From contig JAITDP010000007.1 in assembly GCA_031282505.1 (NCBI GenBank), positions 34,747 to 98,746 on the forward strand: a stretch of 64,000 bases of DNA. Direction: 5' to 3'. Every line of letters starts with the position of its first letter. The first letter of the stretch is position 1. Below, piece after piece: positions 31,490 to 43,438 of this stretch. The position numbers were made by a program, and so were the translations under genes. The notes beneath the pieces were generated by a model. It was given only the letters and a program-made list of their open reading frames with translations. It was not told where the DNA came from and made no database searches. Source of the DNA: Mycoplasmataceae bacterium. GTDB taxonomy: Bacteria > Bacillota_I > Bacilli_A > Mycoplasmatales > Mycoplasmoidaceae.

Positions 31490-33452
31490 CATCAAATTTA
31501 CTTTCTAATTCTAATAGTAGGTCACGAAAGTATGCAGCTTTTTCATATTCTTTTTCTTTTGCAGCTTCAAGCATTTGCTTTCTCAACAATGCAATAGACT
31601 TCGTAGCGTTCTTTTTATTTGTTTGTTTATGAAACAATGCTTCCATAGCTTTTGTTTCTGTATTAGAACGTAAATCACCAAAGATTGGTTTTACTATTGT
31701 CTTAGGAATAATATTGTGTTCCTTATTGTAAGCAATTTGGATATTCCTACGTCTTGTTGTTTCTGCAATAGCATTCTTCATGTCTTTGGTTTCATTGTCA
31801 GCAAATAAAATAACTCTTCCGTTTACATTACGAGCAGCACGTCCAAAAATTTGTATTAAGGATTTTTCATCACGCAAAAATCCAGGTTTATCTGCATCAA
31901 AAACACAAATTAATGAAACTTCAGGAACATCAAGTCCTTCTCTTAATAAATTAATTCCAATAATTAAATCGTATTTTCCTCGTCGTAAATCATTAATGAT
32001 TATTGTACGATCTATGGTTGTTACTTCGTTATGCAAATAAGCAACCTTATATCCTTTGTTATGTAATAAATAAGATAATTCTTCAGCCATTTTAATAGTT
32101 AGAACAACAACAAAAGTTCTTTCGTTGTTTTTGATTTGTTGGTCTAATTCTTTTATCAAGATATCAATTTGATTATTTGTAGGAACAATTTTAATTACCG
32201 GATCTAATAATCCAGTTGGACGAATAATTTGTTCAACATAATTATTCCCAGATTGTTCAATTTCTCATTCATTTGGTGTAGCACTAACATAAATAGCATG
32301 TTTTATTTTTAATAAAAACTCATCAAATTTTAAAGGTCGATTATCTAATGCACTCGGCAATCTAAAACCATAATCTATTAATGTTGTTTTTCTGCTTTTG
32401 TCTGTGTTATACATTCCATGTATTTGTGGAATTGTTTTGTGACTTTCATCAATAACAAGCAATCAATCGTTATCTTTGAAGAAATCAAAGATTGTGTAAG
32501 GAGTGTCACCAGCATTTCTTAATTCTAAATGCCTTGAATAGTTTTCAATACCGTTAACATAACCAAGTTCTAAAAGCATTTCGATGTCATGATTTGTTCG
32601 TTCTTCAATTCTTTGTTTTTCTAACAATTCATTTCTTTTAGCAAAGTATTCAGATCTTTCTTTTAATTCTGCTTTAATTCTTTTTATTGATTCATCAATT
32701 CTTGATGTATTAGAAATGTATTCATTGGCTGGAACAAAATCAAAGATTTGGTATGTTTTTATAACCTTATTTGTTAAAGAGTCAACCTTATCAATTTTTT
32801 CTACATTTTCTCCAAACAAAGAAATACGAATTGAATATTCATCTGTATATCCAGGAAAAATTTGTATAACATCTCCTTTTGCTCTAAAGCTGCCAGCAAC
32901 GTTTTCAAAGTCATTTCTTTTATATTGCAATCGCACCAAGTTGTATAAAAATTGTTTCCTATTAATTTTATCGCCCACTTTAATAATAATTCGATATTCT
33001 TCAAAATCTTTTGGGGACGTAGAAGCAAAAATTGCAGCTACTGATGCAATTACAATAACATCATCATGAGTTGACAATGAACGCAATGTGCTTAACCTAA
33101 GCATTTCAATCTCTTGGTTAGATTGAGCAGTTTTCTCAATGTATGTGTTTGTTTGAGGCTTATATGCTTCAGGCTGGTAAAAATCAAAATAAGAAACATA
33201 GTATTCAACATGGTTATTAGGAAATAATTCCTTAAATTCTCCATACAATTGAGCAGCCAATGTTTTATTATGAACCATAATCAATGTTTTCTTTTGAACT
33301 TTTTCAATAACATTAGCTATGGTAAAAGTTTTTCCAGTTCCAGTAGCTCCAAGTAAAACTTGACTTTTTTTTGTATTAAAGTTTTTAACCAATTCTTTAA
33401 TTGCATTAACTTGGTCAGTTTTTGGAGTATATGGTGATACCAATTTAAACAT
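31482..33452 (-). CDS. uvrB: Excinuclease ABC subunit B
   Basis: 656 residues. Walker A '[10 protein letters not shown]', beta-hairpin '[14 protein letters not shown]', 'LVIDESHKT' (motif II), 'YVSATPNE', '[16 protein letters not shown]' (motif V), '[10 protein letters not shown]' (motif VI) and a C-terminal UVR motif '[18 protein letters not shown]' for UvrC contact. Damage verification in nucleotide excision repair. The ATG at 33452 gives the family N-terminus 'MFKLVSPY'. A TTG nine bases upstream sits 7 nt after a TATAAT (33474-33469) and could be the leaderless start instead. Confidence 0.96.
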
Positions 33453-33468
33453 ATTTAACAATATGAAA

Positions 33469-33474
33469 ATTATA
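33469..33474 (-). promoter_or_regulatory. uvrB promoter (-10)
   Basis: Minus-strand TATAAT overlapping the stop codon of the upstream Abi-like gene; 7 nt to TTG 33461, 16 nt to ATG 33452. Confidence 0.45.
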
Positions 33475-34375
33475 TGAGAAACAATTTTGCAATTTTTTGC
33501 TTATGAGGTTCTGAAACATTAAGATTTGCACCAAATTGAACTGTTTTATTGTATAGATACATATCATTAGAAATAATAGAAATCATTCTAATTAAATGAA
33601 TTAGTTTTAAATCATCAATCTCAACATTTTGTTTAAATAAGTAATAATATAAATTACATAATTCAGGTGTTGCATATTTAACTTTTAAATCATAAACCAC
33701 ACCATTGTGTGAAATTGCATTTCTTAAATGTATTGTGTTTTTGATAAAATCAATAAATCCTCTATATAAACTACTGTCAATGTTAAAAGTGTTTAAAATA
33801 TTATCACGTAGTTTTTTATCACTTGCAATAAAAAAAGAAAACGTAGTTGAAAACGATCATGACAAACACATTAAATCTAATGGCACGTTTTGTCATTTAA
33901 ATACATCATCAGCAATGTTTTTATCAATAAGTTTTTTTGTATAAATATTAGTGTCCATATATTTAACCATACGATAAAGCATTGTGTTAAATTCTACATA
34001 AGGTGTAACCTCACCAATGTTACGAAATACACTATTACGTAATACGTTTTGATCCATTTTTAATAAACATTTATCAGTGATATCGTAGTGGTTAATAGTT
34101 TCTATAGTAACCCGTGTGTTCATAATTTTTTCAATAATTAAAATATTTCTAAAAATGTGGTTTCCTAAGTTACGGTCAAAAACGTATAAACGAATGATAT
34201 CACTTGAAGTAGTGTTTTGAAACACTCCATTTTCATCACTAAAGAATCCACTATATCCAGTTAAAAAAGTATTAACATTAAAATTTTTTACGTAATATTC
34301 AAATTCTTCAATATTTTTAATAACTAGTCCTTTTTTCTCTAACTCAGCAACTATGCTTTCAAAATTAACAACCAT
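33470..34375 (-). CDS. Abi_2-like (AbiD/AbiF) putative abortive-infection protein with HEPN-type motif
   Basis: 301 residues. The N-terminal pattern 'FESIVAELEKKGLVIKNIEE', then 'LTGYSGFF' and 'IIRLYVFDRNLGNHIFRNIL', follows the Abi_2 family ('L...Gl.i.d....l...nYyrLsgY.....iv.LY.FDr.LR.lll'). A late 'LRNAISHNG' provides the R-x4-H motif of HEPN RNases. Known: AbiD/AbiF proteins abort phage infection and HEPN proteins are often RNA-cleaving. Inferred: a single-gene phage-defence candidate. No antitoxin is visible next to it; an upstream four-TM protein ends two bases before its ATG. Confidence 0.62.
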
Positions 34376-34377
34376 TT

Positions 34378-35022
34378 TTATTTACGTTTACTGTGAGAAG
34401 GTTTTTTTGCTTTTGGAACAACCTTTGCCACTTCTTTTCTAGTAATCTTACCACCGTTTTGTTCATTGAATAAGTTGTTAGCAACCTTTTTTTCAGTTCT
34501 ACTCTTTGTGTAATGATAGTTTTCAATAATCATTTTTTCAATAATATTATTTTGTCTAGTTCTTTGATAGTGATTTGAAAACACACCAATAACAATAATG
34601 TAAAGCATTATGAAATAAGACACAAAGCATAAAACAATTCATCATATTCTAGTTTTGTCATCTGCAGTACATTGACCTAGACCAATAGAGAAAACAATTG
34701 ATGATATAGAAAACACACCGCTAGATACAGAAAGTGTAATTAAAAAAAGTGAAGCATAGTCGTTATCGATATGTATGCGTTGAGAATCACTACTATGTAT
34801 TTTTCTAAAATAAATAAAAGCAACAAACATTGCTGCAACATAAAAAAAACTTAAAATTCCTCAAATGATAATGCCAATTCAAGTAAAGTCATTAAAATCA
34901 TCAAAGTTAGTTTCAGACTTGATATCATCGTAGATAAAAAAAATGTTTAATGCAAAAATTAAAACTAAAAACGAAGCAATCGTATATATGAAAGCTATAC
35001 GTAAGTTTTTTTTATTGGTCAT
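34378..35022 (-). CDS. Hypothetical four-TM membrane protein with basic cytoplasmic tail
   Basis: 214 residues. Four hydrophobic segments (about 8-30, 48-75, 92-112 and 125-147), then a ~60-residue strongly basic tail ending 'KVVPKAKKPSHSKRK'. Two TGA Trp codons are adjacent at the third loop. Not recognised. It lies between ppa and the Abi-like gene with spacers of two bases each, so all three are probably one transcript. It could be a membrane partner of the Abi-like protein, but only position suggests this. Confidence 0.7.
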
Positions 35023-35024
35023 AA

Positions 35025-35582
35025 CTAATTAGAATATTTTTCTGGGTGTTGCTCTTTCATTAACTTAATAAATTCATCTTTTTCCATAGAACCGTATTTA
35101 TTCATTAATTCAACACATTCATGGTATTCATTAACAGCTCAATCATGATCTTTGAATCCGTTAACTTGAACTTTTTTCTTTTGTAGATTTTTATATGTTT
35201 CAAAGAATTCTTTGATAATTAAAAATTCATGTTCACTAAGATCTTTCATGGAATCGATGTTAGCATATCTGGGATCTACTGCAATAACACCAATTAATTT
35301 AGTATCAGTTTCTCCACCATCAATCATTTCTAAAGCGCCAATGATTTTAGTAGGAACAACAATTCCTGGTTGGAATGATTGATCAGCAAAAACTAGAACA
35401 TCTAGTTCATCTCCATCCCAATCTAATGCTTCAGAAATAAAACCATAGTTTTGAGGATAATAGCTAGGACCATATAAAATTCTATCAACAGAAATTGTTT
35501 TATTTTTTCTGTTGTATTCATATTTTATATTGCTTCCTTTTGGGATTTCAATTGTTACGTCAAGAATTAATTTCTCACTCAT
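35025..35582 (-). CDS. ppa: Inorganic pyrophosphatase (family I)
   Basis: 185 residues. Active-site block 'DWDGDELDVLVFAD' (family 'DGDPLDVLV'), preceded by 'IKYEYNRKNKTISVDRILY' and 'YPQNYGFI', with 'GVIAVDPRY' and 'EHEFLIIKEFFETYKNL' further on. Hydrolyses pyrophosphate, driving biosynthesis. The ATG at 35582 is preferred because a TATAAT (35594-35589) lies 6 nt before it; the in-frame upstream ATG would overlap that box. Confidence 0.96.
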
Positions 35583-35588
35583 ATGTTT

Positions 35589-35653
35589 ATTATATAAACT
35601 TCTCATTTTTACAAAAAAAATAAATATTCACAATTATTCAACTTATTTATAAT
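35589..35653. promoter_or_regulatory. Divergent promoters for ppa (-) and a lipoprotein (+)
   Basis: Minus TATAAT 35594-35589 (6 nt to the ppa ATG); plus TATAAT 35648-35653 (8 nt to ATG 35662). Confidence 0.62.
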
Positions 35654-35661
35654 AAATAAAT

Positions 35662-36252
35662 ATGAAAATAAAAACAAAAGTTTGTTTTTTTTTATTAACA
35701 TCATTTGCTATTGGAACATCGTTATCTTTGCTTCTTTTTGTAAATCAATGTAGCGATAAAGATGTACAAGAAAAATATACATTTTTTGATGATACAGAAG
35801 TTGCTCAATATTTATATTTAAATACTAAAGTAATTAATAAAACTTCAGAATACTGAAGTTATGATACCACCCCTGATTTTATAGGTAAATTAAAACAAAA
35901 CATAGTTTTGCAAAATATTATTAATGGTTCAATCGCCTCACTTCCTGTCCCTCTTGAAGTAGAAATAAGTAGATCTGTATTTGTTATACGTTACTGATTA
36001 AATGAAGATGAGATGGCAAACACTTATCATTTTCACAATGATAAAACAATAGATCTAACTGTTATTTCTGATGGTGAAGCAATAAATACTCTAACAAATT
36101 TATCAATAACAGAAGCGTTTGCTCGTGTTATGGATCCTGAAACATGTGCTGATTTGGTATATACTTCATCACAACAAATAGGAAATTCATGACGTGTACC
36201 TCTAACGTACAATGATGTTAATGATAAAATTGAGTTTGAAACCGAACAATAA
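35662..36252 (+). CDS. Putative lipoprotein of unknown function
   Basis: 196 residues. The signal peptide 'MKIKTKVCFFLLTSFAIGTS' continues to a lipobox-like 'LLLFVNQC', the same N-Q-C ending found in both BspA-like proteins. The mature part is acidic with no recognised domain. Two TGA Trp codons. Converges with the 1249-residue surface protein, leaving three bases between stops. Probably anchored at the cell surface; role unknown. Confidence 0.75.
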
Positions 36253-36255
36253 ACT

Positions 36256-39200
36256 TTAACTTGCAAAGTAGTATCCAAAAGTTATTCTTACTCCATTAGA
36301 CTCACCAGGTTGATAATACAATCCAGATGCTTTTCCATATAGAACTAGTTCTAATGATGCTCCTGAAACATATGGAGTTAATGTTAAACTTTCTCAATGT
36401 AATCTATCGTAAAGTGTTCTGTAATTATTGTAGAAGTACAATTTAACATCATTAAATAATGGAGGGTTAGTTGGCAAAAAGTTAGAACCTAAATTTATTG
36501 TAGTTGGGACACTATTAGCACCAAATACATCAGCAAGGTATGATATAGGTGTAGTGAATCTAACTTTGATATGTGTATCAGGGTTTAGCAATACCCCAGT
36601 ATCACCGTGACCTTCAAAGTTTCTAAGTCCATCAGTGTCAGCTATGGTTGATTGAATTGAATATTCATATTCATATGTAGTTGTATAATCTTGCAACGCT
36701 TGGTTATAACTCGCTATTGAAACTTTTGTAGGTGTTGATGAAACTTCGAAATAATTTGCAACGCTTGTATTTAAACCCTTAGTGCTAGTTGAACCACAAC
36801 CCAACAAACTAACTTTGTTGTACATAGCTTGTGCCATTGCTTTAGCTGTAGGCATTGTAGTCACAGGCTCAGTAAGCGTATAAGTTTGATTATCTCCAAA
36901 TATAGGTTTGAATGTATTATCTAATAAAACATCTTTTAATGATTTCGTTTGATTAGGAATCAATGATATACCTGTAAGTGAACCAAAACTACTTGGATAT
37001 GTTGTAGAAGTAGGAGTTATTCTTGTTGGGAATTGCTTATTGACAGGAAGAGTAACTAGTTTATTAGTTCATGATACTGTGAATTCTCCTTCAGTTGATG
37101 TTGGTGACACTTTAATGTAATTATCACTAGAATCAGTGCCATCTCCAACTTTAGATCAACCATCTGTTAGACTTGTTCCATTTCATCCATAAGCTTCAAC
37201 TTCTCATCCAGTTATTTCAGCTTGTTTTCCTCTTGTATTAGGTCCAAAAGAAATTGTAGTAAAAGTTTGTGCTCCAGAACCTTCTTCAGGGCTATTAGCT
37301 ATAGCAGTAACACAGTTAGCTTTAATTGCTAGATCAAAATACGAAGTTCTTGTAATATAAAGAGTAATAGACTTGTCTGTTTCAATTGTTTTTACTTCAC
37401 TGCCATCAGGAGAATATGTATATACACCTTTTAATGTTAGAGAGAATCCATCATATGAAGCAGCACTTAAGTAGTTACCAGGAGTTAAAGCGTTTCATGC
37501 ATTCAAAATTGGATCATTTAAACTAGAAGCTACAAAAGGATCATTTTCAAAACTTAAATTTCATTTGTTATCATAAGTATTTGTAGTAGTATTGTATGTG
37601 CTATTAACTTTTGACATTTTCAAGAATGATGGAACAGCATTTTTGATTGATTCATCATTAGAAAGATTGTTTGAATATTTTCAAGAAAACCCTGACGTAG
37701 TATCTACATCAGCATTTGCATTATTGACATTCAAATTTAGATTTACGGATTTTTTAACGCTAGTAGTAGCTCATGTATCATAGTTAAGTGTTGTTACATC
37801 AGTATCTACTTTATCTAAAGTTAATGTTGGATCTTTAATTACATTAACTGTTAAATGATCGAGTGTATGTTCATTGCCATCATCATATCAAGGTGTAATT
37901 GTAATAACTACAGTTTTTAATACATTTCCCCAATCTGGCTTTTCACTATTTAAATAAACCGTTAATGAGTATGTAGTACCATTTAATTGAAGATCTTCAA
38001 TAATAGCTTCTGGTTTTTCAATTTCAGTTCCATCAATATAAGCATAGCTTGTAGTGTAACCATATTCATTGCCACTTATTCAATCATCTGGTCCATGTAA
38101 ATCCATTGAAACAACAGATGCATCATCTTCGCCAGCAACATAAATGTTACTTTTACTTAAAGAAACATTATCAACATATATTTTGAAATGTAAAGAAATT
38201 TCTCTTGTTTCAGACACAATTTTTTGATCCATTAAATCTGTTGCCGCAATTCTAACCAATAAATAATCATTTCCATCAAAATACGCACTATCATAATATG
38301 GTACTCTATTTCAAGAAACAGACAATAGAGTTGGGAGGTTAACATCATTAACAGTACTTTGCAACATTCCACCAAATAAACTACTAATACTAGTAGTTCA
38401 TGTTGGTTCGTTTGATCCATCTACATAACGAGCATATTCAACAACAACATTTCTAAGTGTACCACTAGCTCCAGGATATGCGAAATTAGTATCACAAACA
38501 GTTGATGTGCTTGTGTCATCATTTCAACCAATAGAACCTAGGTTTTTATTAATTAAATTAATACTAACATATGGATTAACTTTATAACCACTAGGCTGTA
38601 TTAAGTTACTTCTTGTGTCATCAGCAGTAAAACTTGTATATACAGCTTGAAATGTCATTTCAATATCTCTTTGGTTTTCAAGATTTTCTCTTTTTGAAGC
38701 ATCATAACTTATTGTGTAATCTCCAACTATTTGTGATCCTGTAGAAGTTCATTCTACTGATGATGGTGCTGTTAAAATAAGAAGACCACCAAAATCATTT
38801 GCTAAACTTGCTTCAATTTTACTAGTATCAGCAAGCGTGTAATTATTTATAGTTAATGTAACCTTTGTATAATCATCATCTACGTTAAGATCTATCATCT
38901 TTTTATTGGTAGAAGCAGGTGTTGATCATTCTAAAGAAACAACTGGTTTAAACTCTATTTTTGGATATGATTGTTGAGTATAATTATTTTGCATTTTAAA
39001 TAAATCAATTGAAATATCAGAATAAGTTGGTTTGTATCAAATGTGGAAATCTAAAGTAACAGCAGTATTAATTAATTTAGAGCACGCTAATGGATTTGAA
39101 TTAGTAATTTCTCACGCAACCCTAAAATCATTTAAAGAATTTACTGGTTGTCTTGTAACTGAAATATATTGTAATCATTTACTTTGTGTATCACTAAAAT

Positions 39201-40005
39201 TAGTTGTTCAATTTGTAGCTGTATTAAGTTGATTACTTCCATTACCTCACTCGAAATATAAACCTTGAGAACCGCCCTCTACACTTGATAAATCCATGTT
39301 AGATATATCTAATGTAACTTTTATTTTTTGTTCATCTATGCCATCAATTTCTCCACCATTAGGTGTAGAAACAAATGAATATGTATCAGAATTGTGTTGT
39401 CAAATAGTACCATTTTCATTTTCCAAATCAACTAAAAAACCTGATTCATTACCTGATATTGGATAATAACCAGCTTTTATATTAAATGTATGTTGTATAT
39501 ATACAGGATTTTTTTCAAGATCTAATATATTAGGAATTAAAACATCACATGATAATGTATATGCAGAATCAGTGTTAATAACCAAGTGATCATTGTCGGC
39601 ATCAACATTTTGTTTAGGAATAAAAGTGTATTCATCATCTACAAGATTGTGAGCTAAAATATAGTGATCAAAAAATCAATCATTTAAATCTTCATCACCA
39701 CTATTTACAGAAAAATCTTCAATTGTAAGTTCTGGAATATCAAGAGGATCTATATGTTGCGTCTCAACATGAAAAGTAATTCGATTATTTAAACCGTAAG
39801 GGTTATAGTAAGCGCCAGATGGTAATCGACTTTCACTATAAAAATAGTACATGTCATCAGTATCAGTTACTACAGTTGCTGAAGGATTTTTTGGAGCCTT
39901 ACTATGTAATTGTGTAGCAATATAAACTACAGGAATAGTAAAGGATGCAGCAATCAAAACTGCTAGCCAAACAAAACCTTTCGTTATGCCTTTATCTAAA
40001 ACCAT
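36256..40005 (-). CDS. Very large putative surface protein with single N-terminal membrane anchor
   Basis: 1249 residues in one frame. After the basic start 'MVLDKGITKGF' comes one TM segment ('VWLAVLIAASFTIPVVYIA'), then about 1200 polar residues rich in Thr, Ser, Asn, Asp and aromatic residues, with alternating beta-like patterns ('KVTLTINNYTLADTSKIEAS', 'SVNLNLNVNNANADVDTTSG'). No lipobox and almost no Cys. This suggests tandem beta-sandwich domains on an uncleaved anchor facing outward. No family recognised. Divergent from another exported protein with a 114-bp shared promoter region. Possible role in attachment or immune exposure is inference. Confidence 0.78.
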
Positions 40006-40013
40006 CGATACAT

Positions 40014-40107
40014 ATTATATAGACTAATATATTAATAATATAAAAATATTATTAAGTTTTTTGCCTTGTAGTTATTTTGATTGGTAACTTAAATATCGCC
40101 ATATAAT
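40014..40107. promoter_or_regulatory. Divergent promoter region between two surface-protein genes
   Basis: Minus TATAAT 40019-40014 (8 nt to ATG 40005); plus TATAAT 40102-40107 (12 nt to ATG 40120). The ~80 bp between is AT-rich with no clear operator. Confidence 0.6.
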
Positions 40108-40119
40108 TAATAACGAATT

Positions 40120-41598
40120 ATGAAAAAACATTCCAAACTTTTAATGTTATCATGCCTACTTCCATTGGTGTTAACAAGTAGTGTTGGAACAACAATTTAC
40201 TTAGCTGATCAACAAGAAAAAAATATGGTTGCTGATAGCAATCTAATTATTTTATCTTCACTTTGGTCGACTACACAAACTTCACCTACTACATGTAGTG
40301 AAGTTAAATATGTAGATGGATTAAATTATCAATCTCCATCTTTTTTATATAGCCAAGCATTAGCTAATATTAAAAGCGGCGGTGAACTCGATGCCACTAC
40401 TAAATCATATTTTACTGCCGCATATACTAGTTCATCAGGCACCGGTAGTAACCTAACGGTTAATTTTACAGTCACAGTGCAAAATTGAGCTTCAAGCTAT
40501 GTTGATGGATCAACAGCATATTTATCTGTAAACATTACAACTGAAAATAAAATTTCATTACGAAGTGAATTGAATTTGCTACCAGATCAAAAATTAGATT
40601 TAACAGTTTTAAAAGATAATGATTCATTGCGAACCCTAGGTTATTATTCTAGTGCACAAAATTATGGAAATTTGCGTACAGACTTGAAAGCAAAATTTAA
40701 TAATTTAAGCAACCCTAATCAAATTACTTTCACAACACCAACTTGAAGTCAAGCAGATGATATGTACTTAACCACTGTAAGTGCAGTACCTAATTCTACC
40801 GTTTATAATTCAGACACTTTTGTATTGCGTTTTAATTACAAACGTGTGGTATTGGGTACAAACACATACAATGTTGATGGATCTACTACGCGTACAAAAC
40901 TTTCTACAACATTAACTGAATTTGTAAGCAATCCAACTGAGGACAATGTAGAAACTGCTTTTAAAAATGCAAATAAAAATTTCTTTTTAAAGAATGGACA
41001 AACAGATGCTAATCTATATAATGGCTTTGTATTTACATTTGGTACCCCTAGTGGTCCTGATGATCCAACAAGTGCCGCTAACAATGGAAAATGTTTACTT
41101 GAAGGACTTACAGGTAGTGAAGATTACACAGTAAATGTTGATTCTGAACATGAACTTGAAATCAAATATACAGTTAAAATTAAACCTAATTTAATTGATA
41201 ATGTTAACATAAATGTTCATATATTCCCTACAAATGATACACGTGATACATTAAATGGAGATATATGAAGCGCAAGTACTTATGTTACTGTAGGTCAAAC
41301 TATATCTAACTTACCAGTAATACAAATGGTTCAAAAACCTGTTGCTGCAGATATAAGATGATTCTTGATAACTTATGACACAACAGGACCTTCCTTTATA
41401 ACAGACGGTACGAACCTAAATACTACATTAAATTGAAATGAGATTGATATAACTATCCCTACAAATGCGTATGGTACTGCTGTATATAGCACAAGAACTG
41501 TTAATGTTTATGAAGTAACGTTAAACGCTAAAACAGGTTCATTAGTTTATACTCCTACAACTACTCCAATAAAAATTTATGTATTAGTAAAATACTAA
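40120..41598 (+). CDS. Secreted or membrane-anchored surface protein of unknown function
   Basis: 492 residues. The N-terminal signal 'MKKHSKLLMLSCLLPLVLTS' is followed by 'SVGTTIYLADQQEKN', so either type I cleavage near 'YLA' or an uncleaved anchor. The mature part is rich in Thr/Ser/Asn with beta-strand-like stretches ('FTVTVQNWASSYVDGSTAYL'), in the style of the divergent 1249-residue protein. No recognised domain. The stop overlaps that of convergent trpS. Confidence 0.75.
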
Positions 41599-42608
41599 TA
41601 ACTTAAGCCAATTTTTTTATAAACTTCTTTAACTTTTTTTCCAGCTATCTCTTGACATTTTTTAGCATTATTATTAATTATTTTTTCTAAAACATCATAT
41701 TGTTGTTGCGCTTTATTGAATGATACATTAAATTTTTCAAATCAATTAATAACAACATTGGTTAATTCGTTTTTAAATTCACCATAGTTGCTAATTTTAG
41801 AAAATTTTTTTTCTATTTCGCTTATTGCCATACCACTAAGTAATGAATATACAGTTATTAAATTTGAAATTGCAGGTTGTTTTTCACGATCATATTTAAC
41901 TTGATTGTAATTGTCTGTTAATGCAGTCTTAATTTTTTTGGTGATTGTATCAATACTATCATTTAAATAAATTACACCATTTTGATTAGAAGCGCTTTTT
42001 GACATTTTCTTTGTTGGATCTTGTAAGTCAAAAATCTTTGCTGATTCTTTTAGAATTTGTGCAGAAGGCAAAACAAAAGTATTGCCATATTTGTTATTAA
42101 AACGTTCAGCAATATTTCTTGTTAATTCAACATGTTGTTTTTGATCGATTCCAACAGGAACAAAATCTGTATCATATAACAAAATATCCGCAGACATCAA
42201 TGGAGGGTAAACTAATAATCCAGTAGGAATTGAAGCAGTACCATTGGCTTTGCTAAATTTTGTAGATTTATCTTTAAATTGCGTCATTCTGCTTAACTCA
42301 CCATACGTTGTACTACAAATTAAAACTCAACCAAGTTGTGTGTGAGCGGGAACGTCTGATTGATAAAACAAAATAGTTTTTAAAGGATCAACACCAGCAG
42401 CTACATATGTACAAATTAAATTTTTTTTGTTATCAGGGTTTAATTTAATATCAGGATTAGTTATAGCATGTAGATCTGCAACAAATGCATACAAAGTATT
42501 TTCATCGTTTTGCATATCAACTAATGGTTTGATAGCGCCAAAATAATTTCCTAAATGTAAACCAGATGCGGTAGGTTGTATACCAGTTAGAACTATTTTT
42601 TTAGACAT
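41595..42608 (-). CDS. trpS: Tryptophan-tRNA ligase
   Basis: 337 residues. HIGH region 'PTASGLHLGNYFGAI', 'DLHAIT', 'PVGIDQKQHVELTRNIAERF' and the KMSKS motif 'PTKKMSKSASN'. It must charge a tRNA-Trp able to read UGA, since TGA is the common Trp codon here. Promoter TATAAT 42622-42617 is 8 nt before ATG; an IS scar begins 13 bp beyond that box, where a -35 element would lie. Confidence 0.96.
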
Positions 42609-42616
42609 ATATTTTA

Positions 42617-42622
42617 ATTATA
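42617..42622 (-). promoter_or_regulatory. trpS promoter (-10)
   Basis: Minus TATAAT 8 nt upstream of the trpS ATG; the IS scar at 42635 is in the -35 region. Confidence 0.6.
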
Positions 42623-42634
42623 AAATATTATTGT

Positions 42635-42679
42635 TAGGTTAGGCACTCAAAAGTGGAGAATTATTGAGGGCCAGGCTAA
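42635..42679. mobile_element. IS scar: fused left and right ends of the IS3-like element
   Basis: 45 bp that begins with the left end of the IS at 44421 ('taggttaggc' plus 'ctcaaaagtggagaa', one mismatch) and runs, after 'ttatt', straight into the right end ('gagggccaggctaa', one mismatch). It looks like an internally deleted or excised copy in the same orientation as the full element. Confidence 0.78.
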
Positions 42680-42703
42680 TAAAATAATTTTCGTAGAGGT
42701 AAC

Positions 42704-42836
42704 AAGAATTGAGAGATTCAACAAATTTATATTTTTTTTATTTTTAAAAATATTTCTTTAATTTCATTAAATATTTTATCCATTTTATTTGTGTTCCTCT
42801 CAAAAAATACGGACTTTTTTGAATCTCTCAATTCTT
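42704..42836. repeat. 18-bp perfect inverted repeat
   Basis: 'aagaattgagagattcaa' at 42704-42721 and its exact reverse complement at 42819-42836, separated by 97 bp. The right arm lies in the last codons of the restriction gene ('RIERFKK'). The ~100 bp from the IS scar to 42784 holds no gene. Confidence 0.8.
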
Positions 42837-43438
42837 TCATTTATTTTAGATATTTCATTTGGATAAAACAATTCCAATGCATCGCATAATTGAAGCATTC
42901 ATTGTCTTCTTGTCTGTGTTTGATTAATTGATATTTTATTAGAGTTGGCGATTTGTATTTGTCCTCAACCAAGTGCACCCAAAGTCAAACAACTTCATGA
43001 CAAATACTCAATCGGTATAAATTTTACTTCATTAAAGTTTATCAAACCATTATTAATACTATATGTGATTAAAAGTATCGAAAAATAATTTTTATCATCC
43101 TCATAAAAACGAGATAACCGCTCAACCGAAGTCAAGTTTGGCATATTAAAAACAGTTGTAGTATTATGTGTTTTAATATCAACCATTATATAATTTCCTT
43201 CTTTATCTTCAAAAGCAACATCAGCCATTGCACGCCTAGCAAATTTTTCAGCAATAGGATTGCCAATTATTTTTATCGATCCATTTAAAAATAAATCTTC
43301 AATCAAACTTTGACATATATCTCCAACAGTCCTTGGTGATGGATTAGAACCAAATTTGGAATCATTGTCTTCTAACATATCTCTTATATCATTGGTAAAA
43401 TTTATTAAATTAAATTTGTTATCATCGAAAACAGACAT
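42785..43438 (-). CDS. Type II restriction endonuclease (PD-(D/E)XK)
   Basis: 217 residues. The core motif 'ADVAFEDKEGNYIMVDIKTH' supplies Asp, then the D-x-K pair; it is followed by 'NMPNLTSVERLSRFYED'. Family role: Mg-dependent cleavage of unmethylated target DNA; the site cannot be predicted. The ATG overlaps the TAA of the methyltransferase gene (TAATG) with AGGAAGG just upstream, so expression should depend on full-length methyltransferase translation. Three or more TGA Trp codons lie in the C-terminal half. Confidence 0.8.

Noticed and set aside
42635..42679. A simple hairpin terminator for trpS or the R-M genes
   Set aside because: The sequence matches both ends of the nearby IS base for base apart from single mismatches, so an IS scar is the better reading.
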